Shown here: piece after piece, positions 6,274 through 11,562 of the stretch
Layout of the letters: every line of letters begins with the position of its first letter
Position numbering within the stretch: the first letter of the stretch is position 1
NCBI GenBank assembly: GCA_900757655.1
Contig: CAAEOT010000011.1
Span: 1-11,562 of the forward strand
DNA length: 11,562 nt
From: an uncultured Oscillospiraceae bacterium
GTDB taxonomy: Bacteria; Bacillota; Clostridia; Oscillospirales; Oscillospiraceae
Reading direction: 5' to 3'
Translations under genes and position numbers: made by a program
Notes under the pieces: model-generated
Databases searched by the model: none
What the model was told of the DNA's origin: nothing
What the model saw: only the letters and a program-made list of their open reading frames with translations

Positions 6274-7526
6274 TCAGTACTCTCCTGTTTTCCTTCCGGG
6301 ACTTCGGCGGCCGGCGCCTGCTCCGTCTCGGGAGCGGCGGCCTGATCCGCTGCATAATGGTCCCGCGCGTAGGCGCGGCCGCGCGCATAGCGGCGGTTGC
6401 CGACCTGGGACTCCGGCGCAGCCGCCTGCTCGACGCCGAGACGCTCGCGGCGGGCGGCACGCTCTTCACGCACGGCCGCAGCCTTGCGCTCGTCATCCTT
6501 CTGCTTCTGGCTGGCCTGAATCTTCTTCTTGCTGGTGTTGGGGTTGACGATGGTCTCACCGGCAGCCTTCAGGCGCTCGGTCTCGAGACGTTTGCGCTCG
6601 AGCTCTGCATCGCGCTCTTTTTCGCGCGCGATGCGCTCGGCATCGAGCTTGTCGAGCTGCTTGTTGAAAACCTTCGTCAGGCTGACATCACGCAGGATGC
6701 CGAGGATGCTGTTGACGATCCAGTAAATGCCCAGAGCGGCCGGCATCGTATAGCAGATCCACAGCGACACGAGCGGCATCATGAACATCATGGTCTTGTT
6801 GGTCGCAGCGGCCTGCTGATTGCCGGCGGTCTGCGGCGTCATCGACGTGCTGATCTTCATGGACAGCCACGAGAGCACTGCCGAGACGATCGGGATCAGG
6901 AACAGGCCCAGAGCCGGAAGCCAGACGGCTTTGTTGCTCCAGTCAAACGTCCAGATCTTGAACGACGGCTGCTGGCCCATGTTCAGGCCGATGAACGAAT
7001 AGTCAATATCCAACAGCTTGCCCGAGAAATCACCGAACGCGCCGGTCACGGCGTCCCAGTTCTGATGGATCAGGTCGGTGATCTGGATCTCCTGATAGGC
7101 AGACTTCGTCTGCGCGACATAGCCCGCATTGGTCGTGACCCAGTCGGTCAGCTGCGTGACAGCGTCCGCGCTCAGGCCCATCATCTTCGTCAGCGGCTGG
7201 CGGATGACGCTGTAGAGCGCAATCAGGATCGGGAACGGGATCAGGCTCCAGAGGCAGCCGGACATCGGGTTGATCTTCTCTTCCCGATAGAGCTTGGCCA
7301 TCTCTTCATTGAGCTTTTGCTGGTTTCCCTCGTGCCGGCGCTGAAGCTCCGTGATCCGCGGCTGAAGGCGGCTGGTGCGCATCATGCTCTTCTTGCTCTT
7401 GGCCATGAACGGAAGCAAAATCAGGTTCACGACAACGCCGAAGAGAATGACCGCCCAACCGTAGCTGCCGGTCAGCTCATAAAGTGCTTTGAGCAGCCAG
7501 GCAAAGGGTGCAGTAATCCAGGACAT
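6270..7526 (-). CDS. yidC: YidC/Oxa1-family membrane protein insertase
   Basis: A 418-residue insertase that places membrane proteins with or without SecYEG. Membrane segments lie near 22-41, 93-109, 203-222, 246-262 and 264-280, the five-segment Gram-positive plan. The cytosolic C1 loop carries the usual LQP-x3-EL-x-RRH hairpin (54-64), and NPMSGCLWSLIPFPILIALY (86-105) is the strongly conserved stretch. No lipobox or cleavable signal is visible. The loop between segments 2 and 3 is long (about 110-195). Residues 283-418 form a charged, helical then disordered tail. At the position of the conserved groove arginine (E. coli R366, five residues before the Pro) there is Asn34 before Pro39. The ATG at 7526 follows GGAG. 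It overlaps jag by 4 bases. Confidence 0.95.
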   Translation of the reverse strand: MSWITAPFAWLLKALYELTGSYGWAVILFGVVVNLILLPFMAKSKKSMMRTSRLQPRITELQRRHEGNQQKLNEEMAKLYREEKINPMSGCLWSLIPFPILIALYSVIRQPLTKMMGLSADAVTQLTDWVTTNAGYVAQTKSAYQEIQITDLIHQNWDAVTGAFGDFSGKLLDIDYSFIGLNMGQQPSFKIWTFDWSNKAVWLPALGLFLIPIVSAVLSWLSMKISTSMTPQTAGNQQAAATNKTMMFMMPLVSLWICYTMPAALGIYWIVNSILGILRDVSLTKVFNKQLDKLDAERIAREKERDAELERKRLETERLKAAGETIVNPNTSKKKIQASQKQKDDERKAAAVREERAARRERLGVEQAAAPESQVGNRRYARGRAYARDHYAADQAAAPETEQAPAAEVPEGKQESTE

Positions 7527-7564
7527 AAGACGACTCCAATTCTAAAATTCTCAGGATTTCCCGG

Positions 7565-7783
7565 TCATGGCACCGGGTCATAAAATTCATGCTCACCCGT
7601 ATGGAAGGGGTGGCATCGACATATGCGCTTGATGGCCAGCCACGAGCCCTTGAGCGCTCCGTATTTCTGCAGAGCCTCGAGCGCATATTCTGAGCAGGTC
7701 GGAATGAACCGGCAGCAGGGCGGCTTGAGCGGTGAGATATACCTGCGGTAAAACTTCACCAGCGCGATGAGCAGCCGCTTCAT
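7565..7783 (-). CDS. yidD: Membrane protein insertion efficiency factor YidD
   Basis: A 72-residue YidD, a small inner-face membrane protein that assists YidC. It has an amphipathic basic N-terminus (MKRLLIALVKFYRRYISP), the CCRFIPTCSEYALEAL motif (23-38) and RCHPF (56-60), covering the full family length. The start at 7783 shares ATGA with the rnpA stop, so translation is coupled, and 38 bases separate its stop from yidC. Confidence 0.96.
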   Translation of the reverse strand: MKRLLIALVKFYRRYISPLKPPCCRFIPTCSEYALEALQKYGALKGSWLAIKRICRCHPFHTGEHEFYDPVP

Positions 7784-8133
7784 ACGCCGTCATCCCCTTC
7801 CGCCAGCAGGCCAAGCTGGGCGCACGCCGATAAAAACGCTGCCTCCAGCTGATGATAATCCGCCGTGCACGCGCGCACGCGCGACACGACGACCAGATCA
7901 TACCCGCGCGCGATCTGCCGCTCATGCAGGCGATAGATCTCCCGCAGGCGGCGGCGGATGCGGTTGCGCACGACGGCATGGCCGACTTTGTTGGACACGG
8001 TGTAGCCGATGCGGCTGCGGCCGGCGCGGTTTTTCCGGCAGTAGACCACCAGATACGCATTGGCGCAGCTTTTGCCCTTCGAGTACAGACGCCGGAATTC
8101 ATAGTTTTGTTTGATCGTGCTGGTAAATTCCAA
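7780..8133 (-). CDS. rnpA: Ribonuclease P protein component
   Basis: A 117-residue basic protein that binds the RNase P RNA and helps mature tRNA 5' ends. The RNR motif KVGHAVVRNRIRRRLRE (49-65) and the aromatic N-terminal cleft residues (F13, Y17 region) are present. The frame opens with TTG at 8133, with GGGGGAG four bases upstream and no ATG available; TTG and GTG starts are common for rnpA. It lies between rpmH and yidD as in most bacteria and overlaps yidD by 4 bases. The C-terminal end (AEGDDGV) is acidic and poorly conserved. Confidence 0.95.
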   Translation of the reverse strand: MEFTSTIKQNYEFRRLYSKGKSCANAYLVVYCRKNRAGRSRIGYTVSNKVGHAVVRNRIRRRLREIYRLHERQIARGYDLVVVSRVRACTADYHQLEAAFLSACAQLGLLAEGDDGV

Positions 8134-8182
8134 AGGTCTCCCCCGATCCTCTCTGCTGTGCAGACTCTCCGGATATGCCTTT

Positions 8183-8203
8183 AGGGCGGAAAGATCCCGC
8201 CCT
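8183..8203 (-). other. Hairpin between rpmH and rnpA
   Basis: AGGGCGG/CCGCCCT (8183-8189 with 8197-8203) around a 7-base loop in the 112-base rpmH-rnpA gap. On the minus strand it is followed by AAAGG, not by T residues, so it is not an intrinsic terminator. It may set the 3' end or stability of the rpmH message, giving more L34 than RnpA (inference). Confidence 0.55.
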
Positions 8204-8245
8204 GAAAAACATAATTAAGGAGTCTGCCTGCTCACGCGCAGCAAC

Positions 8246-8380
8246 TCAGTAGCTGAGATGCTTTCTGCCCTTCGCTCTGCGGCGGGACAGCACCTTGCGG
8301 CCGTTGGCGGTCGCCATTCTCTTGCGGAAGCCGTGCTCTTTCTTGCGCTGAAGCTTCTTAGGCTGATAGGTACGGAACAT
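8246..8380 (-). CDS. rpmH: 50S ribosomal protein L34
   Basis: A 44-residue, highly basic L34, read directly from the minus strand: it begins MFRTYQPKKLQRKKEHGFRK, and continues with RMATANGRKVLSRRRAKGRK and HLSY. This is the full family length and the typical sequence. The ATG at 8380 follows AAGGAG with an 8-base gap. It is the first gene of the block under the promoter at 8474-8503. The neighbouring dnaA expected upstream in many Firmicutes is not in this window. Confidence 0.98.
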   Translation of the reverse strand: MFRTYQPKKLQRKKEHGFRKRMATANGRKVLSRRRAKGRKHLSY

Positions 8381-8434
8381 GGTGTTTTCTCCTTTCGATC
8401 ATACTCAACAGCGGCTCGCGCCGCCGTAGTTGGC

Positions 8435-8470
8435 AAAAAGTATCCGGCGCCAGACGACTGACGCCGGATA
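8435..8470 (-). terminator. Intrinsic terminator of thiT, inside the rpmH leader
   Basis: TATCCGGCG/CGCCGGATA plus CAG/CTG (8441-8453 with 8458-8470, one C-A mismatch, ACGA loop), followed on the minus strand by CTTTTTG. It ends thiT transcripts about 30 bases after the stop. The rpmH promoter lies upstream of it, so rpmH transcripts also cross it, starting near the hairpin's first bases. Confidence 0.8.
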
Positions 8471-8473
8471 CAT

Positions 8474-8503
8474 ATTATACACTATGGAATTTCTCCCTGT
8501 CAA
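8474..8503 (-). promoter_or_regulatory. Sigma-A type promoter for rpmH-rnpA-yidD-yidC-jag-acpP
   Basis: A perfect TTGACA (8503-8498) and a perfect TATAAT (8479-8474) with an 18-base spacer. The -35 box overlaps the thiT stop codon (8500-8502). Transcription should start near 8467, leaving a leader of nearly 90 bases before rpmH. Confidence 0.9.
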
Positions 8504-9090
8504 CCTTCATTTTTTGCACTCGCTGCACCGCGCAGATCCTCGCCGGTGATGTACTTTTTCAGCGGCTTCCACAGCAGCGCTCCGACGATGAGCACGAGCA
8601 CCATGTCGATGAGCATGAAGCTGCCGTTATACAGCGCCGAGTAGAACCACGGCGACGTCATCGTCAGGCCGAAGAAGGTCTCGGGCATATACTCGGCCCA
8701 GATCGTCGCGCCGACGACATAGTGCACGAGAAAGCGCGCCACGCTGCCGACGACCGTGCCGATGAAGAAGCCGCCCTTGAGCTTCGAGCACGCACCGGCG
8801 AAGCCGAGCACCGTGAACGCGAGCAGATAGTCGCCGATGAGTGACTGCCACGTCCAGGCATACGTGCTGCTGAGCACCGCCTGCAGAATGCTGTAGGCAA
8901 AGCTTGCAAGCATGCCGGGTCCGAAGCCCCAGCGGGCGCAGTACAGGAAGATCGGCAGCATCTCGATCGTGATGGAGCCGCCCTGCGGGAGTTCGAAGAG
9001 CTTGAGATAGCTCAGAACCTGGGCAAGGGCGATGAAGACCGCGCCCTCGCACAGCGCGCGCAGGCGCAGATGGGATTTGCTTTGGGTCAT
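8500..9090 (-). CDS. thiT: Thiamine ECF transporter substrate-binding subunit ThiT
   Basis: A 196-residue integral membrane protein with about six segments, the S-component that binds thiamine and joins a shared EcfA/A'/T module for ATP-driven uptake. Family marks: LPQGGSITIEMLP (34-46), AWTWQ (78-82) and DY (87-88). His123 and Trp131, and Tyr150 and Asn155, have the same spacing as the thiamine-contacting His125/Trp133 and Tyr146/Asn151 of the Lactococcus protein. The ATG at 9090 follows AAGGAGG. A TPP riboswitch with a terminator directly upstream confirms the thiamine role and predicts shut-off when TPP is abundant. No Ecf module gene is adjacent, as usual for group II ECF systems. Confidence 0.96.
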   Translation of the reverse strand: MTQSKSHLRLRALCEGAVFIALAQVLSYLKLFELPQGGSITIEMLPIFLYCARWGFGPGMLASFAYSILQAVLSSTYAWTWQSLIGDYLLAFTVLGFAGACSKLKGGFFIGTVVGSVARFLVHYVVGATIWAEYMPETFFGLTMTSPWFYSALYNGSFMLIDMVLVLIVGALLWKPLKKYITGEDLRGAASAKNEG

Positions 9091-9107
9091 GTTGTTTCCT
9101 CCTTAAA

Positions 9108-9137
9108 GAAAAAACTGCATTGCCGAAACAATGCAGT
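9108..9137 (-). terminator. Riboswitch-controlled terminator before thiT
   Basis: On the minus strand ACTGCATTG/CAATGCAGT (9137-9129 with 9122-9114), a 6-base loop, then six T. It lies about 20 bases before the thiT start and 37 bases after the TPP aptamer, so it is the expression platform of a TPP-off switch. Confidence 0.9.
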
Positions 9138-9189
9138 CCATAGAAAACGATGATAGATATAGATAGATTTCGTTTCCTACGCCGGCATT
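9130..9189 (-). promoter_or_regulatory. Predicted antiterminator of the TPP riboswitch
   Basis: Paired by hand: the aptamer's CGTAGGAAACGA (9181-9170) pairs over 12 bases, with two G-U pairs, to TCGTTTTCTATG (9150-9139). Beyond a small internal loop the aptamer's AATGC (9189-9185) pairs to GCATT (9134-9130), the centre of the terminator's 5' arm. This fold excludes both the bound aptamer and the terminator. The loop holds a run of GATA-like repeats (9151-9169). Confidence 0.55.
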
Positions 9190-9260
9190 ATCCGGATCAG
9201 GTCTGTGGGTATCGAGCTTCGATTCACTCGTCTCAGCCGGGAATGACCCAGCCCCCCAAT
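9174..9260 (-). promoter_or_regulatory. TPP (THI-box) riboswitch aptamer
   Basis: The minus strand carries the conserved THI-box elements in order: GGGGGGCT (9257-9250), GGCTGAGA (9238-9231), ACCC, ACCTGATCCGGATAATGCCGG and GCGTAGGAA ending at 9174. Internal stems are visible: CGAG/CTCG, GGGT/ACCC and CCGG/CCGG. I could not build a convincing closing stem P1 from the flanking AT-rich bases. It controls thiT. Confidence 0.95.
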
Positions 9261-9271
9261 ATACATTATTC

Positions 9272-9300
9272 TTTATACACGCATGTGCGATATTTGTCAA
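9272..9300 (-). promoter_or_regulatory. Sigma-A type promoter for the TPP riboswitch and thiT
   Basis: On the minus strand a perfect TTGACA (9300-9295), 17 bases, and TATAAA (9277-9272). The predicted start near 9265 places the whole aptamer at the beginning of the RNA. It begins one base after the stop of the WYL gene; no terminator separates that gene from the riboswitch. Confidence 0.88.
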
Positions 9301-9301
9301 G

Positions 9302-10303
9302 TCATTGTCTGCGCGGCGGCGCATACATATCCGCAGCGGCGGCAAGCATGTTCTGCATCTCCAGCCGGGCGGACGGCGGCGAGAGGATCTCCACCTCGGT
9401 GCCGAAGCCGAACAGCCAGGCATAGAACTTCGGGCTCGTGACCACGTTGAGCGCAACCGTGAAATGCTCCGGCCCGTCAGCGACCACGATCACGTCCTTG
9501 CCGAAGCGGTCGAGCACCGCACCGACCAAATGATTGGCAAAGCGCAGCCGCACCGTCTGCTCTTCCCCACTGAACATGCTGAATACTTTTTTGGAGTACG
9601 CCGACAGATCCAGCTTTGAAAGGTCTTCCGTACCCTCACGCAGCATCTCCAGCGCGGAGATATCCGTCATCTTGTCCACGCGGTAGTGCTTGCGCAGCTC
9701 CGCCTCGGCATCCCAAGCCAACAGGTAATAATTCTCATTGTCCCACATCAGTGCCAGCGGACTGACGACATAGTATGCACCCGCCTTGCGGTAACGCCGC
9801 TGTTTGGAGATGGTGTATTCAAAGTAGTGGAAGCGGATCTGCCGATCCCGGGAAATGGCGTCGGCGATCTCGTCCACATTATAATACACACTCTCATTCA
9901 TGCTCTTGACGCGGCCGCGGACATAGACCTGCCGCTGCAGGAGCTGCGCATCATAGATACTGGCAAGGCTCTCGATTTTTTTGATGAGTGCCAAGGTCTT
10001 TTTGTGTGTAATGAATTTCGACGACTGCACACTGTCGACCAGCAGCTTGAGCTCCGGCACTTCAAATGTGCGCGAGCCGACGTAATACCCGGTCGTTTTC
10101 GTCTTGGTCTGCACGATGTCCATCCCGAACGTGCGCAGTGCCTCGAGATCGCCGTAAATGCTCTTGCGCTCAGCAGATATTCCGCGCTGCGCCAGCTGTG
10201 CGATCATCTCCGGCACGGTCATCGGATGACGTTCGTCCGTCTGCTGCAGCAGGATCTCCATCAGGTACAGCAGCTTCAATTTCTGATTCGGTGATTTTGG
10301 CAT
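9302..10303 (-). CDS. WYL-domain helix-turn-helix transcriptional regulator
   Basis: A 333-residue regulator. The ATG at 10303 follows AGGGAG. Residues 1-75 form a winged helix-turn-helix of the HTH_11/DeoR type (TVPEMIAQLAQRGISAERKS then IYGDLEALRTFG). About 135-215 is the WYL domain (Ile-Arg-Phe-His-Tyr-Phe-Glu-Tyr, YYVVSPLALMWDNENYYLLA and the basic KHYRVDKM). About 245-325 is the C-terminal WCX-type extension. WYL proteins sense ligands, often nucleic acids or nucleotides, and regulate stress, defence or metabolic genes. No defence genes are seen nearby, so its target is unknown; it may control itself, the unknown gene upstream, or distant genes. It is followed directly by the thiT promoter. 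Confidence 0.92.
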   Translation of the reverse strand: MPKSPNQKLKLLYLMEILLQQTDERHPMTVPEMIAQLAQRGISAERKSIYGDLEALRTFGMDIVQTKTKTTGYYVGSRTFEVPELKLLVDSVQSSKFITHKKTLALIKKIESLASIYDAQLLQRQVYVRGRVKSMNESVYYNVDEIADAISRDRQIRFHYFEYTISKQRRYRKAGAYYVVSPLALMWDNENYYLLAWDAEAELRKHYRVDKMTDISALEMLREGTEDLSKLDLSAYSKKVFSMFSGEEQTVRLRFANHLVGAVLDRFGKDVIVVADGPEHFTVALNVVTSPKFYAWLFGFGTEVEILSPPSARLEMQNMLAAAADMYAPPRRQ

Positions 10304-10344
10304 AGTTCTCCCTTTTCTCCGTTTCCAAACATGGACACGATTGG

Positions 10345-10353
10345 ATTTTACCA
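10345..10353 (-). promoter_or_regulatory. Probable extended -10 promoter for the WYL gene
   Basis: TGGTAAAAT on the minus strand (10353-10345), an extended -10 element, about 40 bases before the WYL start. No good -35 hexamer lies at 16-18 bases; the region there is a T run. Confidence 0.5.
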
Positions 10354-10367
10354 CAAAAATCCGGTGT

Positions 10368-10385
10368 AAAAAAGTGCTCTTGCAC
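10368..10385 (-). terminator. Weak terminator after the 183-residue unknown gene
   Basis: GTGC/GCAC (10385-10382 with 10377-10374), a 4-base loop and six T on the minus strand, 34 bases after the upstream stop. The stem is only 4 bp, so read-through into the WYL gene is likely. Confidence 0.35.
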
Positions 10386-10418
10386 AACTCGCACGATTTT
10401 CGACATAATTTGCGCGAT

Positions 10419-10970
10419 TTACTCCGCAGTGGCGGACACAGGCGACAGAATATCATCCAGATTATCCAGAATAAAGTGCTGTGCATCCGGGTGATACAGC
10501 GTGACCTGATAGGGACCGCGCTTGCCGCTGCGTTCCTCGACTGACAGACCGATGGAGCGCCCCAGCGCCGTTGGGCCGCGAAACGGCGTCCCGTCTCCCC
10601 ACGTGTTCATCTCCAGGAAGCCGCGCTGCAGAAGCCAGTCCGTGATCGTCGTCGTGCGCAGGTACCTATAAACAAATGGATCGACCATTTCATTGAGCGC
10701 GCGGCAGATCTCGCTGACGGTCATCGGCTGCTCCGTAAACGGAAACGCCGCGCGCTGCTCGATCGGCAGAGCAAACGGCAGTCCCGGAGCCCGGGGCCCA
10801 TTGTCATATATCTCCTGCAGCAGGCCGGATACAAAGAAAAAACAGCGCGACATTTCCACCCGATTGAGCACGCTGTCACCCGGCAGCTCTCCGCCCGTAT
10901 GTGGGTCCAGCCCAAGGGCAAGCGCATCGAGGCAGCGTTTGGCATCCAGAATTCGTTCCTTTCGCGTCAT
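10419..10970 (-). CDS. Unknown 183-residue protein
   Basis: I cannot assign a family. The protein is soluble with no signal or membrane segment. The N-terminus is helical (MTRKERILDAKRCLDALALG), followed by LDPHTGGELPGDSVLN, a pattern that looks like a conserved core. A hydrophobic helix comes next (RCFFFVSGLLQEIYDNG). The C-terminal half, ITDWLLQRGFLE then TALGRSIGLSVEER and YHPDAQHFILDNLDDIL, looks like a winged-helix fold, so nucleic acid binding is possible (inference). The ATG at 10970 has only a poor ribosome binding site (GGGCG or GGAAG), unusual for this window. It lies upstream of the WYL gene in the same direction, 115 bases apart with a weak terminator between, and has an inverted repeat over its promoter. 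Confidence 0.8.
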   Translation of the reverse strand: MTRKERILDAKRCLDALALGLDPHTGGELPGDSVLNRVEMSRCFFFVSGLLQEIYDNGPRAPGLPFALPIEQRAAFPFTEQPMTVSEICRALNEMVDPFVYRYLRTTTITDWLLQRGFLEMNTWGDGTPFRGPTALGRSIGLSVEERSGKRGPYQVTLYHPDAQHFILDNLDDILSPVSATAE

Positions 10971-10998
10971 ATCATCGCCCGCTTCCGTGTTTTCCTTG

Positions 10999-11034
10999 AT
11001 AATAGCAGATCAAGAGTCCCATAAGCAGGACTCT
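10999..11034 (-). promoter_or_regulatory. Extended -10 promoter with overlapping inverted repeat
   Basis: TGCTATTAT (11007-10999, minus) is an extended -10 element about 28 bases before the unknown 183-residue gene. AGAGTCC/GGACTCT (11013-11019 with 11028-11034, 8-base gap) is an inverted repeat covering the -35 region, as an operator would. As RNA it would not be transcribed from this promoter. Confidence 0.45.
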
Positions 11035-11103
11035 CGACCGAAAAAACAAAAAATGTTCGAAAATTGCAGTTCCATTCGGCTGCGATAACGGGGCATCCTC
11101 AGC

Positions 11104-11134
11104 AAAAAGCGGGCGGCGCTGCCGCGCCGCCCGC
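11104..11134 (-). terminator. Intrinsic terminator of the SLH gene
   Basis: An 11-bp very GC-rich stem (GCGGGCGGCGC with GCGCCGCCCGC, loop GGCA on the minus strand; 11134-11124 with 11119-11109) followed by five T (11108-11104). It lies 22 bases after the SLH gene stop. Confidence 0.9.
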
Positions 11135-11155
11135 GCACGCTTTGTGCCGTATGGA

Positions 11156-11562
11156 TCACTTCTTCACGTTCTTGCAAAACTCCATCAGGATCGTTGCGAC
11201 CTGCTCGCGGGTCGCGCTGCCCTGCGGCTCAAGGAGAGTCTGGCCGCCGTTGCTCGCGCCGGAGATCAGGCCGAGTGCCACGGCATCCGCCATGGCGTCC
11301 TTCGCCCAGTCGGACACGCTGCCCGCATCCGGGAAGATGCTCAGGTCAGCGGGCGTCCACGTGCGCTCAAGCTTGAGCACGCGCGTCATGTACTCCATGA
11401 GGATGACCGCGATCTGCTCGCGCGTCACCGGCAGGTCAGGCTCAAACGTCGTGCTGGACGTGCCGGCCACGACGCCGGTCTGGTACGCCCAGAGGATGGC
11501 GTCCTGATACCAGTCCTGTGTGAGATCGGTAAACGGCGTCGTGCCGGAAACCTCCGGTTCAC
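11156..11562 (-). CDS. SLH-domain surface protein, C-terminal fragment
   Basis: The frame runs in from the right edge (first full codon at 11560) and gives 134 residues ending in ILMEFCKNVKK. Two S-layer homology domains are visible. One runs from TPFTDLTQDWYQDAILWAYQ through VAGTSSTTFEPDLPVTREQI to AVILMEYM. The other runs from IFPDAGSVSDWAKDAMADAV through GLISGASNGGQTLLEPQGSA to TREQVATILMEF. Each has the F-x-D, W-x-x-A-x-x-x-A and T-R-x-Q-x-A-x-I-L marks. SLH domains bind secondary cell wall polymers and anchor exported proteins. The GTG at 11470 is internal, not the true start. The N-terminal function is outside the window. Terminal SLH repeats suggest a wall-attached protein. Confidence 0.92.
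   Translation of the reverse strand, partial: EPEVSGTTPFTDLTQDWYQDAILWAYQTGVVAGTSSTTFEPDLPVTREQIAVILMEYMTRVLKLERTWTPADLSIFPDAGSVSDWAKDAMADAVALGLISGASNGGQTLLEPQGSATREQVATILMEFCKNVKK

Noticed and set aside
5955..7583. A long open plus-strand frame of about 540 codons
   Set aside because: Antisense to jag and yidC, low-complexity translation, no start signals; explained by codon bias of the real genes.
9149..9168. GATA-like tandem repeats as a microsatellite or CRISPR-like repeat
   Set aside because: Only about 20 bases, imperfect, and fully explained as the loop between the two arms of the predicted antiterminator.
9302..11034. A defence island signalled by the WYL regulator
   Set aside because: No nuclease, methylase, Cas, toxin or phage gene is visible next to it; the flanking genes are housekeeping, unknown or surface-anchoring.
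10304..11155. A replication origin in the AT-richer gaps to the right
   Set aside because: No cluster of DnaA boxes (TTATCCACA-like) or 13-mer repeats was seen, and no dnaA or dnaN gene is present.

Overview
The window looks like chromosome from a GC-rich, probably spore-forming member of the Clostridia, most likely an Oscillospiraceae-type gut anaerobe. The evidence is the Gram-positive rpmH-rnpA-yidD-yidC-jag block, a RicT (YaaT) homologue, a stand-alone PASTA protein, SLH domains, strong AAGGAGG-type ribosome binding sites and a ThiT transporter under a TPP riboswitch. The family-level placement is inference. No tRNA, rRNA, CRISPR array, insertion sequence, phage gene or defence cassette was seen.

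Layout. Positions 1-641 (minus) hold the start of a three-gene run of short, mutually overlapping, unrecognised genes that leaves the window on the left. A consensus promoter at 668-696 (plus) drives a YfcE/MJ0936-type metallophosphoesterase whose start codon is not a standard one. A strong bidirectional terminator separates it from a minus-strand membrane-anchored PASTA protein. Divergent from that gene is a plus-strand short-chain dehydrogenase (FabG/YmfI-like), closed by another bidirectional terminator.

From about 2975 to 8503 everything is on the minus strand. In transcription order: a consensus promoter (8474-8503), rpmH, rnpA, yidD, yidC, jag/khpB and acpP, then a terminator; then a second promoter (5142-5170) for holB and ricT. 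This block joins ribosome assembly and RNase P, membrane protein insertion (YidD/YidC), an RNA-binding KH/R3H protein, the acyl carrier protein of lipid synthesis, the clamp-loader delta-prime subunit and a RicT-type RNA-processing cofactor. Within the core block the genes are tightly packed or overlap (rnpA/yidD and yidC/jag both share an ATGA).

To the right of rpmH, where many Firmicutes carry dnaA, this genome has thiT with a TPP riboswitch, a WYL-family regulator, an unrecognised 183-residue protein and the C-terminal end of an SLH-domain surface protein, all on the minus strand.

I did not find a clearly new multi-gene system. The items most worth a second look are: the Asn in place of the conserved groove arginine in YidC, the rpmH promoter placed upstream of the thiT terminator hairpin, a hand-built antiterminator for the TPP riboswitch, the likely ACG start of the phosphoesterase, the 150-residue basic tail on RicT, the possible YmfI identity of the dehydrogenase, and an inverted repeat over the promoter of the unrecognised 183-residue gene.
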